Assembly: GCA_023432075.1 (NCBI GenBank)
Contig: JAEYVD010000409.1
Coordinates: forward strand, 1 to 9,996
DNA from: Pseudomonadota bacterium
GTDB lineage: Bacteria; Pseudomonadota; Gammaproteobacteria; Burkholderiales; Burkholderiaceae_B
Direction of reading: 5' to 3'
DNA length: 9,996 nt
The notes under the pieces: model-generated
What the model was told of the DNA's origin: nothing
Databases searched by the model: none
The model's input: the letters and a program-made list of their open reading frames with translations, nothing else
Shown here: one piece after another, positions 1 through 6,719 of the stretch
Numbering within the stretch: the stretch's first letter is position 1
Layout: each line of letters opens with the position of its first letter
Made by a program: the position numbers and the translations under genes

Positions 1-7
1 GCGCAGG

Positions 8-28
8 GCCGGCCCCGGCACTTTTTTT
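8..28 (+). terminator. Possible intrinsic terminator of an upstream plus-strand gene
   Basis: A short GC-only stem (GCCG at 8-11 pairing with CGGC at 16-19, four-base loop) is followed two bases later by seven T residues at 22-28. This is the layout of a rho-independent terminator for a gene entering from the left edge. The stem is only 4-5 bp and the upstream gene is not visible, so the call is weak. Confidence 0.27.
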
Positions 29-105
29 GGCGGCGCATGTAAGAACTACCGTTTCGCCGGGCCGTGCAGGCCGCGCCGCCGGGCCGGCAAGGCGACCGTC
101 GGGTG

Positions 106-121
106 TGGCACAGCGCTTGCT
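106..121 (+). promoter_or_regulatory. Sigma-54 (RpoN) -24/-12 promoter for the PRC-barrel gene
   Basis: The sequence reads TGGCAC, five bases, TTGCT, which matches the sigma-54 core consensus (TGGCAC-N5-TTGCW) at every defined position. The invariant GG and GC are exactly 10 bp apart, as this sigma factor requires. The predicted transcription start is about 12 bp after the GC, near 132, leaving a leader of about 53 nt that holds the Shine-Dalgarno at 172-177. Sigma-54 promoters need an enhancer-binding activator. None is encoded in the window, so the signal cannot be named. The match is seen directly; use in vivo is inferred. Confidence 0.65.
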
Positions 122-184
122 TGGAAGGCGCGTTGCAGGGCGAGCCGTTCGCCATGCAAAACGCTTCATCGAAGGAGACACACC

Positions 185-613
185 ATGAACCAACCGTTGA
201 CAGGCGCCAGCCAGGCGCAAAGCGAAACCAAGATCGTGGGCGGTCCGAAAAGCGATCCGAGCGGTCCGGGCCCGCAGATCATGGCGGCCAGCACGCTGGA
301 AGGGAACGACGTCTACAACCCGGCTGGCGAATCGCTGGGCAGCATCCAGGAAATCATGCTGGACGTGCCGCACGGACGCATCGCGTATGCCGTGCTGTCC
401 CGCGGCGGCATTCTGGGCATTGGCGACAAGCTGTACGCCATTCCGTGGAGCGCGCTGACACTGGATACCGACCGCAAATGCTTCGTGCTGAACGTGGACA
501 AGGAAGTCCTGAAGAACGCCGAGGGGTTCGACAAGGACAATTGGCCCAGCATGGCGGACGAAACCTGGGCGAGAGGCATTCACCAGTACTACAACCAACC
601 CCCGTACTGGTAA
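185..613 (+). CDS. PRC-barrel domain protein
   Basis: A 142-residue, probably cytoplasmic protein with no signal peptide or membrane segment. Residues 1-30 are polar and rich in Gly, Pro and Ser, and look disordered. A PRC-barrel follows at about 32-110, recognisable from NDVYNPAGESLGSIQEIMLD at 41-60, the segment IAYAVLSRGG (66-75) and the DKLYAIPW strand (81-88). PRC-barrels are small beta-barrels named from photosynthetic reaction centre H subunits and the RNA-maturation protein RimM. Stand-alone versions in non-phototrophs are common in stress-linked gene sets but lack a proven biochemical role. The C-terminal tail is aromatic and Asn/Gln-rich, ending in YYNQPPYW. The start is set by AAGGAG at 172-177, seven bases before ATG. 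The gene lies directly downstream of a sigma-54 promoter and 21 bp before the PIG-L-like gene, so the two are probably cotranscribed. The family call is firm; the function is unknown. Confidence 0.88.
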   Translation: MNQPLTGASQAQSETKIVGGPKSDPSGPGPQIMAASTLEGNDVYNPAGESLGSIQEIMLDVPHGRIAYAVLSRGGILGIGDKLYAIPWSALTLDTDRKCFVLNVDKEVLKNAEGFDKDNWPSMADETWARGIHQYYNQPPYW

Positions 614-634
614 ACCGCCACCGACGAGGACGCC

Positions 635-1324
635 ATGCTTCGGGAAGGCAGATTGATCGCGGTTTCTCCCCGTTTCAACGACGCGGTCGGCGGCTGCGCG
701 GGCCTCTTGGCGGCGCGTCCGGACAGCACCGTGCTAACGGTGTATTCGGGCCTGCCGTTGGAGGCCGGTTGCGTCAGTGCCGAAGACCGGGACAGCGGCT
801 TTACCAGCGGCCGTCAAGCCATTCTTACCCGTCAGGCCAGCAGCGAGCGGGCGTTGTCGCTGCTGGGCGTTCGGGGCGTGCAGATGGATCTGGTGGACGA
901 GCAATACCAGGAAAGCGGTAGTGTGGGGCGGCTTACGGGCGCCTTGGCGGCGGCGCTGTCCGCGCTGCGGCCGCGGGTGATTCTGATGCCGTTGGGGCTG
1001 TGTGGGGAGCCGCAGCTGCAAGTGTCCGACGCCTGCCTGACGGCACGCGCGCTGTTTCTGCGCGTGGAGTGGATTGCGTATGAAGAGGTCGTGGATGCCG
1101 AGCCGGGCGCGGTTCAGCAGCGGCTGGCCGCGCTGCTGCGCCAACGGATCCTGGCCTCGCCGTTCGATGCGGGGGCCGAGATCGACGTTGCGCGGGCCCG
1201 CCAGCGCGCGTCGGCCGCGCGCAGCAGTCTTGCGCCGGGCGCGCATGCGGACGACGCGGGTGCCGCGGCATCCCGGCCGGAGCGCTATTGGCGCCTGTCG
1301 TGGCGGCGGGACGTCGCGGCGTGA
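635..1324 (+). CDS. PIG-L/LmbE-family protein, probably catalytically inactive
   Basis: A 229-residue protein with the PIG-L deacetylase layout: an N-terminal strand and motif 1 (SPRFNDAVGG, 11-20), an LTVYSG strand (34-39), a helix ending ALSLLGV (73-79), motif 2 (MPLGLCGEPQLQVSDACL, 118-135), WIAYEE (146-151) and a C-terminal ERYWRLS (216-222). Active family members are zinc N-deacetylases of GlcNAc-type substrates, with motif 1 H-x-D-D and motif 2 H-x-D-H. Here motif 1 has Arg13 for the zinc His and Asn15 for the catalytic Asp, keeping only Asp16. Motif 2 reads GEPQ where HxDH is expected, and the usual Glu-Asp of the intervening helix is Ser69-Ser70. Loss at several sites in an intact frame suggests a regulatory, binding or structural role. 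GAGG at 626-629 supports the start. The gene follows the PRC-barrel gene by 21 bp and is followed by a terminator-like hairpin. Without the motif-2 ligands, a distant non-enzymatic fold relative is also possible. Confidence 0.75.
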   Translation: MLREGRLIAVSPRFNDAVGGCAGLLAARPDSTVLTVYSGLPLEAGCVSAEDRDSGFTSGRQAILTRQASSERALSLLGVRGVQMDLVDEQYQESGSVGRLTGALAAALSALRPRVILMPLGLCGEPQLQVSDACLTARALFLRVEWIAYEEVVDAEPGAVQQRLAALLRQRILASPFDAGAEIDVARARQRASAARSSLAPGAHADDAGAAASRPERYWRLSWRRDVAA

Positions 1325-1354
1325 GGTGGCGGCGGGAAGGAGTGAGACGGGACT

Positions 1355-1391
1355 TGAGGCGGGGCCAGGCCCGTGGGCGCCTCATCCTTTT
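1355..1391 (+). terminator. Terminator hairpin after the PIG-L-like gene
   Basis: TGAGGCG at 1355-1361 pairs perfectly with CGCCTCA at 1378-1384. The 16-base loop can itself fold (GGG 1362-1364 with CCC 1370-1372). A pyrimidine-rich tail with four T residues (1388-1391) follows. It lies about 30 bp after the stop codon at 1324, where the end of the PRC-barrel/PIG-L transcript is expected. The U-tract is short, so termination may be partial. Confidence 0.48.
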
Positions 1392-1517
1392 CGAGCATTG
1401 ATGAATGATGGCGCATCCCGGACGATGCTCTAGGTTGCGCAGGCCGCCGCGCCTCGCTATGGTGCAAGGGATGTGGCGCCGGCGGCGCCGGTGATTGGTA
1501 CAACTTCGGAAACCAAG

Positions 1518-2627
1518 ATGAGTTCGAACGCAGCCGACGCGCGTGGCCGGTCAGGCTGGGGCACCGCCCTGGCGATATTGCTTCTGATCGGGGCCGTCCT
1601 TGCGGTGCTGGCGCTGGCCGCCACCCGCGTCGTGGAGCAGCGCATCGCAAGCATTCTGGGGCCGCGCAGCCAGGTCGGCAATGTGCAGGTCGGCCTGCGG
1701 CAGGTGGTGCTGACTGACGTTACCGTTCCCGGCGCATCCGGCCAGCCCGGCGCGCGCGCGCAACGCGTCGAACTTGAGCCCGAATGGACCGCCTTCCTGC
1801 GCCGCGAGGCCGTATTCAAGCGCATCATCATCGAAGGATTCGATTTCGCCGTGGTGCGCAGTCCCAACGGCGACATGCAGATCTCCCCCGCGCTGCAGTC
1901 GGCGTTGAGGGCGGCCGAAGGAGACGGCAAAACGCGGCGCAACGGGCCGATCCGGGTGGCCGAGCTGATTCTGCGCGACGGCCGCCTGGATTATCTGGAT
2001 GGCGCTATCTCCAAACCGCCGCATCGCATTCCCTTCAAGGACGTGCAGGCGCGGCTGCAGCCCGTGGTCATTCCGGGCGACGGCACGTCCAGCGACTTGG
2101 AATTCACCGGCAAGGTCGAAGACAACCGGAGCGGTGAATCGACCGTGCGCGCGCGGGGCAAGGTGGCCATCGGCGGCACGGACGCCGACATCACGGTGGC
2201 GGCGCGCAACATGGACGTGCGCCATGCCGCGCCGTACCTGGCCGAGAACGGCGCCGGCTCGCTGTCAGGCGGCTCGATGGACCTGGACATGAAGACGTCG
2301 ATCGCCCGCCACGAATTGAAGGCCTCGGGCGCCGTGGCGCTGCACAACCTCAAGTTCAGTGGCGATGGCAGCCTGTTCTCGTTGCCGCGCAAGGCGGTGC
2401 TGGCGGCGATGAAGGACAAGAGCGGCACGATCCGGTTCGACTTCGCGCTGGCGGGCAGCCTGGACAATCCGAAGTTTTCGGTCACGCGCGGTTTTGCTGC
2501 GCAGGTGGCGCAAGGCTTCGGGCACGCGATCGGCGTGGGCGCGGAAGGCGCCGCGGAAGGGGTCGCGGGCGCGGTCAAGGAATTGGGCAACGCGCTGTCG
2601 GACCTGCTCAGCCCGACCAAGCCCTAA
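1518..2627 (+). CDS. AsmA-like (DUF748-type) membrane-anchored protein
   Basis: A 369-residue protein with one N-terminal membrane segment at about 14-36 and the rest predicted to be periplasmic. The body is rich in beta strands and carries features of the AsmA/DUF748 superfamily: VELEPEWTAFLRREAVFKRI (84-103), the IIEGFDFAVVRSPNGDMQIS stretch (104-123), VAELILRDGRLDYLD (147-161), and a C-terminal FDFALAGSLDNPKFSVTRG (307-325) of the type that closes these domains. It ends in a small Ala/Gly-rich amphipathic tail (326-360). AsmA-like proteins in Gram-negatives are linked to phospholipid transport between inner and outer membranes and to outer-membrane assembly; assigning that role here is inference. 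ATG at 1518 has a weak GGAA 6-7 bases upstream and gives a normal short tail before the membrane segment. An in-frame GTG at 1473 would add 15 residues. The gene is convergent with the minus-strand operon, with stops only 19 bp apart. Confidence 0.78.
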   Translation: MSSNAADARGRSGWGTALAILLLIGAVLAVLALAATRVVEQRIASILGPRSQVGNVQVGLRQVVLTDVTVPGASGQPGARAQRVELEPEWTAFLRREAVFKRIIIEGFDFAVVRSPNGDMQISPALQSALRAAEGDGKTRRNGPIRVAELILRDGRLDYLDGAISKPPHRIPFKDVQARLQPVVIPGDGTSSDLEFTGKVEDNRSGESTVRARGKVAIGGTDADITVAARNMDVRHAAPYLAENGAGSLSGGSMDLDMKTSIARHELKASGAVALHNLKFSGDGSLFSLPRKAVLAAMKDKSGTIRFDFALAGSLDNPKFSVTRGFAAQVAQGFGHAIGVGAEGAAEGVAGAVKELGNALSDLLSPTKP

Positions 2628-2646
2628 GCCGTCGCCGGGTAACCGC

Positions 2647-3405
2647 CTAGGGCAGCGGCCGCGGCCGGCCGACCCGCGCACCCATGACCATCTCCGTCAC
2701 CCAGTTCACCAGGATCGACGTATAGGCCTGCTGCGAGGCCTTGTCGCTGAGGGCGTGGTCCGCGCCATCCAGGATGCGGTGCGTCATCGAATGGGACCGC
2801 CGGAAGGCCGAGCGGTAGTTCATGATCGTCGAGTGCGGAATGTACACGTCGTGTTCCGCTTCCACGATCAGCACGTCGCCCGTGAAGTTGGCGCACGACG
2901 CCAGCGCGCGGTTGCTTTCAGGTTCGATGTGCGTGTTGCGGTAGGCGCGCAGCGTCTCGCGGTTGAGCTGGTTCTTGGGCAGCATCCATTCGTCGTCGCG
3001 GTACAGCGCGGGCACGTGCAGGGCCAGCCAGCGCACCCGGCGCAGGCCGCTCAGAATGGAGGCCAGGTAGCCGCCGTAGCTGCTGCCCACCACCGCGACC
3101 GAACCGCTGTCCAGCGATGGGTGCGCCGCAAGCCGGTCGTAGGCTGCCATGACGTCATGCAGGTTGTCGTCGCGCGACACCTGCATCTGCTGCGCCTGCG
3201 TGGCGGCATGGCCGCGCAGGTCGAACGTCAGGCACACGCACCCCAGCGCGGCGATGCCCTTGGCGCGGGCCAGGTCGAACTTCTGGTCGCCGCCCCAGCC
3301 GTGAATGAACAGCACACCCGGCACCTTGTTCTCGGGCGTCAGAAACGTGCCGGCCAGCTGCTGGTCCGCCACGTCGATTTCGATTGGGTCGCTAAAGGCG
3401 GCCAT
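2647..3405 (-). CDS. Alpha/beta hydrolase, last gene of the lipid operon
   Basis: A 252-residue single-domain hydrolase with a full catalytic set: HGWGG oxyanion-hole motif at 35-39, nucleophile elbow GSSYGG at 107-112 (Ser109), acid Asp186 in VEAEHDVYIP, and His217 in DGADHALSD. The strand order and FDLRGH at 61-66 fit the dienelactone hydrolase/BAAT-like group of serine esterases and peptidases. No signal peptide is present, so it should be cytoplasmic. The substrate cannot be read from sequence; its place behind ClsB and YbhN genes makes an acyl ester or lipid-derived substrate plausible, but that is inference. A strong GGAGG (complement of 3412-3416) lies six bases before the ATG, inside the end of the DUF3182 gene, and the two reading frames overlap by 14 bp, so translation is probably coupled. 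Typical family length and no sign of decay. Confidence 0.88.
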   Translation of the reverse strand: MAAFSDPIEIDVADQQLAGTFLTPENKVPGVLFIHGWGGDQKFDLARAKGIAALGCVCLTFDLRGHAATQAQQMQVSRDDNLHDVMAAYDRLAAHPSLDSGSVAVVGSSYGGYLASILSGLRRVRWLALHVPALYRDDEWMLPKNQLNRETLRAYRNTHIEPESNRALASCANFTGDVLIVEAEHDVYIPHSTIMNYRSAFRRSHSMTHRILDGADHALSDKASQQAYTSILVNWVTEMVMGARVGRPRPLP

Positions 3406-4522
3406 CGTCGTCCTCCAGAATGCCCCCGGATTTGGTGATCATACCGACGGCGGAATCTTCGCCGCGATACACATATTGCTCCGACGTGGGCGGCGGCTCG
3501 TCCGTGCCGTAGCGCTCGCGCGTGAAGGCGGACACGGACTTGAGCGACGGGGACAGCATGAACGCCTGCAACGCGGACAGTTCCGCAATGCTGGCGCCGC
3601 CCGCGCGCCACGATTGCTCCAGCACGCCGGCGCGGGGTTCGCCTCGGGCATTGCGGCCCACACCGACGTCGTAGTTGCGCCGGGACGCGAAGAAATCAGG
3701 GTAGGCCGTGGAGACCGCCGTGTCATAGCGGCAGCTCAAGTCCACCGCCTGCCGTTCTTCGTCGGTCAGGTTAAGCGCCCGCAGCTCGTCGAAGCCCCCG
3801 CGGGCAACGGTGAGATTCGAGCCGCCGTACACCGAGACGCCGTTGTTGTCCGGCGTCAGGCATTGCGTGCCCACGTACGACGCTTCCAGCTTGCCCACGC
3901 GCACCCAGCCCACGCTGTAGGTCTCGATCTGCGCAAGGTCCTCCTCCAGCACGAGACCCAGGCGGCGCACGGACGCGGCATCCTGCTCGCTCAGCGCGGC
4001 GCGCAGTTCCTGCGCATTGCGCACGACGATCTGGCCGCGGCCGGCGGTGGCGTCGGCCGGTTTGACGCGGAATGCGCCCTCCTGAAGGAGACGCTCGCCC
4101 GCGCGGTGGGCGTCATCCAGCGTGAAGGCGGTGAATCCGCGAAGCACGACTTCCTCCAGCGCGCCGCCCAGCGACCGCACCCATCCCTGGGGAATCCGCG
4201 ACTGGGCGTCGACAACGCCGTGGGTGATGGATTTGGTCGCGACAAACGCATGGGGCGTCACCCCGCCAAACAGGTCGGCAGCGCGCGTGATGCCCAGCTT
4301 TGCCGCGCGGGCCAGGCTGGTGATGCTGCGATCGGGCACGTAGTAGGGCGGAGGCTCTCCGCGATTGCGGGTCGGCCGGAAGTCCGGGGCGAATCGCCGT
4401 CCCAGCAACGCGGCAACGCGCAAGGCCAGCGCCTCTTGCGAGGCGATATCGTGTTCGGAGGCGCCCGCGCGGCGGGGATAGGCGGCGACGGTACCTGCGG
4501 AGTCGGGTCGGGGTCTATTCAT
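3392..4522 (-). CDS. DUF3182 family protein, ATP-grasp-like
   Basis: A 376-residue protein that I recognise as the DUF3182 family, whose members are often annotated as biotin-carboxylase-like but have no established function. ATP-grasp-like traits are visible: FRVKPADATAGRGQIVVR (151-168), resembling a nucleotide-binding Lys plus Gly-rich loop; LVLEEDL (190-196), where the adenine-contacting hinge would be; and FFASRRNYDVGVGR (277-290) and LEQSWRAGGAS (301-311), which hold the polar residues expected near a metal-ATP site. No membrane segment or signal peptide. GAGG at 4529-4532 lies six bases before the chosen ATG. Another in-frame ATG at 4534 overlaps the ybhN stop as ATGA and would add MRTA, but has no Shine-Dalgarno. 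The gene sits between ybhN and the hydrolase with overlaps on one or both sides. A ligase-type reaction is an inference from fold traits only. Confidence 0.83.
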   Translation of the reverse strand: MNRPRPDSAGTVAAYPRRAGASEHDIASQEALALRVAALLGRRFAPDFRPTRNRGEPPPYYVPDRSITSLARAAKLGITRAADLFGGVTPHAFVATKSITHGVVDAQSRIPQGWVRSLGGALEEVVLRGFTAFTLDDAHRAGERLLQEGAFRVKPADATAGRGQIVVRNAQELRAALSEQDAASVRRLGLVLEEDLAQIETYSVGWVRVGKLEASYVGTQCLTPDNNGVSVYGGSNLTVARGGFDELRALNLTDEERQAVDLSCRYDTAVSTAYPDFFASRRNYDVGVGRNARGEPRAGVLEQSWRAGGASIAELSALQAFMLSPSLKSVSAFTRERYGTDEPPPTSEQYVYRGEDSAVGMITKSGGILEDDDGRL

Positions 4523-4530
4523 GGCGGTCC

Positions 4531-5532
4531 TCATTGCAAGGGGCTTGCTTGACCGGGTGGAGCGGCATCTGCCTTGCGGCGCCGCATGCCCAATTTCAGC
4601 TCGATCAGGGGGTACGCAATCAGCGCCAGGCACAGCGGCGTCAACGCATACACCGCGCGGTAGGCCAGCGCTGCACCCAACACTTCGGTGGGCGGAATCT
4701 GGGATCCCAGCGCGGCCACGAAGATCGCCTCGGTAGTGCCCAACCCGCCGGGGACGCGGGTAATGACGGACGCGAAGCTCGTGCAAAGCAGGATGCCGAG
4801 CACGGCCGGATAGCTTGCCTTGCCCTGGAGCAGCACATAACAAATGGCGCCCATCAGGGACCAGGACAGCGCCGCCACGGCGCATTGGGCCACGGCCATG
4901 CGGGCGCGCGGCAAGGTGATGTGGTGGCCCATCCAGGTGACGCTGCGGCGGCGGGCCCGCGCGCAGGTCACGACATAGGCGATACCCAGCGCCAGCAGCG
5001 CAAGCCCCAGAATGCGCAACATGCCCGAGCCGATCTCCCAGCCCGCCGGCACCGGCACCACGCCCGATGCGAACACGATGCCTGCCAGCCACGCATAGCC
5101 GATCCAGTTGGACGCCGCCGCAAACAGCGCGACGCGGGTCGCGACGGACTTGCGGCAGCCCAGCCGCGTGTACAGCCGCAGCCGTGCCCCCAGGCCGCCC
5201 ACCAGCACGCCCAGGTTCAGGTTCAGCGCGTAGCTCAGCATCGCCACGCCCAGCGCCTTGGGCGCGGGCAGCTGGTGGCGCGTGTACTTCTTGCCCAAAA
5301 GGTCCAGGCTGCCGTACGCAAGGTAGCCGGCCACCACCAGTCCTGCCGCGATCGCGATGGTCTGGCCGGGGATCTTGCGCATCGCGACCCACACCTGCGG
5401 CCAGTCGACGGATCGGCCGAAGTAGTACAGCAGTCCGGCGACCACGATCAGCACCAGGATGGGCAGCACGCGCTTGATCCGCGGCCAGCGCCGCCTCAAG
5501 GCCCGCATGGGGGACGAATGCATGATCTTCAT
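4531..5532 (-). CDS. ybhN: YbhN/UPF0104 family integral membrane protein (LPG synthase TM-like)
   Basis: A 333-residue polytopic inner-membrane protein with a basic N-terminus (MRALRRRWPRIKR, 9-21) and hydrophobic segments at about 22-38, 57-75, 93-113, 132-156, 168-188, 212-236, 240-257 and 290-310. The conserved NLNLGVLVGGLGARLRLY segment (104-121) and the PGGLGTTEAIF motif (261-271) mark the UPF0104/lysylphosphatidylglycerol synthase membrane-domain family, the flippase-like half of MprF. It has no C-terminal aminoacyltransferase domain, so it should not make lysyl-PG itself. A role in phospholipid movement or modification fits the family and the neighbouring cardiolipin synthase but is inferred. 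ATG at 5532 overlaps the clsB stop as ATGA, with GGGAG five bases upstream. An in-frame upstream extension to 5649 lies wholly inside clsB and is not used. E. coli keeps ybhN directly after clsB as well. Confidence 0.87.
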   Translation of the reverse strand: MKIMHSSPMRALRRRWPRIKRVLPILVLIVVAGLLYYFGRSVDWPQVWVAMRKIPGQTIAIAAGLVVAGYLAYGSLDLLGKKYTRHQLPAPKALGVAMLSYALNLNLGVLVGGLGARLRLYTRLGCRKSVATRVALFAAASNWIGYAWLAGIVFASGVVPVPAGWEIGSGMLRILGLALLALGIAYVVTCARARRRSVTWMGHHITLPRARMAVAQCAVAALSWSLMGAICYVLLQGKASYPAVLGILLCTSFASVITRVPGGLGTTEAIFVAALGSQIPPTEVLGAALAYRAVYALTPLCLALIAYPLIELKLGMRRRKADAAPPGQASPLQ

Positions 5533-6719
5533 GCCGTCTCCCTTCCGGTCTCTGCCGTCATGGATTGCAGGCGCGGCTTGTGAGCAGGCAGACTGCCCGC
5601 CCAGGCGGGAAACCGCCGCAGGAAGTGGAACACGACCACGCCCAGCCACAGGCGGCGCAACCGGCGCCGCGAGTTCTTGGCCATTTCGACCGGCCGGCAG
5701 TCCTCGGCAATCAGCCGGTCCAGACTCTTGCGCAGCGCCGCGTTCAGCGACGCGTCCCGCACCACGACGTTCGCCTCCAGGTTCAGCGCCAGACTGAGCG
5801 GATCCAGGTTGCTCGAGCCGATCGTCGACCAGTCATCGTCCACGCATGCGACCTTGCCATGCAGCGGCTGCTTGCAGTACTCATGGATCTCGACGCCTGA
5901 ATCGATCAGGTAGTCATAAAGCATCGATGCGGCCAGGCGGGCGACCAGCACGTCGGGCTCGCCCTGCAGCAGCAGACGCACGCGCACGCCGCGGCGCGCG
6001 GCCTTCACCAGGTCGCGCAGCAGGTGGTAGCCGGGAAAGAAGTAGGCGTTGGCGATCAGCACGTCCGACCGCGCCGAACGCACGCCCGCCCGGTAATAGC
6101 GTTCGATGTCGCTGCGGTGGCTGATGTTGTCGCGCACGACCAGCCGGCCGCCGCCGTCGCCTGCGGGCAGGGGATCCATCCGTGCCGGCCGGCGCCGCAG
6201 CCGGCGCTTGCCGTTGCCCAGCGCCGTCCGCGCGTAGTCGGCGATGTCCGCCGCCAGCGGGCCTTCGACCAGGACGGCATAGTCCTGCTTGGCTTCCGGC
6301 CCGTACTCGGGCAAGTGGTCCGCGGAAAAATTGATCCCGCCGATGAACGCGCGTTCGCGGTCGATGGCCACGATCTTGCGGTGCATGCGCCGGAACACGT
6401 TCGTGCGCACGCCCAGGAAACGCGGGCGCGGATCGAACACGTGAAAGCGCACGCCGGCATCGGTCATCGCGCCGATGAAGGCCTCGCTCAGTTCGTCGGA
6501 CCCGTAGCCGTCGACCAGCAGATCCACGCTGACGCCGCGCTTCGCGGCGCGGATGAGGACCTGCTGGATATCCCGGCCGACGACGTCGTCGAACAGGATG
6601 AAGGTTTCCACCAGCACTTCACTCTGGGCCGCGTCGATGGCTTCGACGACGGCGGGAAAATACTCCGTGCCGTTTTCCAGCAGGGTATATCGGTTGTTTT
6701 CGCGCCAACCCAGGTTCAT
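5529..6719 (-). CDS. clsB: Cardiolipin synthase B (phospholipase D superfamily)
   Basis: A 396-residue phospholipase D-superfamily enzyme with two complete HKD motifs: H113-x-K115-x4-D120 followed by GGIN at 127-130, and H287-x-K289-x4-D294 followed by GSSN at 301-304. This matches ClsB in length (E. coli ClsB is about 413 residues) and in lacking the N-terminal membrane segments of ClsA. A basic RRRLRRLWLG stretch (351-360) and a hydrophobic turn near the C-terminus probably hold it on the inner membrane. The family joins two phospholipids by phosphatidyl transfer to make cardiolipin, and E. coli ClsB can also make phosphatidylglycerol. Catalytic residues are all present, so activity is expected. 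ATG at 6719 overlaps the preceding stop as ATGA and has GGAG eight bases upstream; a TTG at 6737 would add six residues and is less likely. Second gene of the operon. Confidence 0.93.
   Translation of the reverse strand: MNLGWRENNRYTLLENGTEYFPAVVEAIDAAQSEVLVETFILFDDVVGRDIQQVLIRAAKRGVSVDLLVDGYGSDELSEAFIGAMTDAGVRFHVFDPRPRFLGVRTNVFRRMHRKIVAIDRERAFIGGINFSADHLPEYGPEAKQDYAVLVEGPLAADIADYARTALGNGKRRLRRRPARMDPLPAGDGGGRLVVRDNISHRSDIERYYRAGVRSARSDVLIANAYFFPGYHLLRDLVKAARRGVRVRLLLQGEPDVLVARLAASMLYDYLIDSGVEIHEYCKQPLHGKVACVDDDWSTIGSSNLDPLSLALNLEANVVVRDASLNAALRKSLDRLIAEDCRPVEMAKNSRRRLRRLWLGVVVFHFLRRFPAWAGSLPAHKPRLQSMTAETGRETA

Noticed and set aside
64..921. Plus-strand 285-codon open frame overlapping the PRC-barrel and PIG-L-like genes
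   Set aside because: It is a different frame over two well-supported genes, is rich in Arg and Gly as GC-rich shadow frames are, and covers the promoter and leader region.
1399..1450. Possible sigma-70 promoter (TTGATG near 1399) for the AsmA-like gene
   Set aside because: No convincing -10 hexamer lies at the proper distance, so I could not support a promoter.
1475..1489. GGCGCC-GGC-GGCGCC inverted repeat just before the AsmA-like gene
   Set aside because: The half-sites are self-palindromic and common in GC-rich DNA, and there is no T-tract or other context to give it a role.
2494..4552. Long plus-strand open frames (314 and 415 codons) opposite the hydrolase and DUF3182 genes
   Set aside because: The minus-strand proteins show complete family motifs, while these frames give low-complexity His/Arg/Ala/Gly-rich products with no recognisable domain. 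High GC leaves few stops on the opposite strand.
4523..5392. In-frame upstream extension of the DUF3182 gene through the ybhN gene
   Set aside because: The extra part is an out-of-frame reading of ybhN; the DUF3182 homology and a Shine-Dalgarno place the start at 4522.
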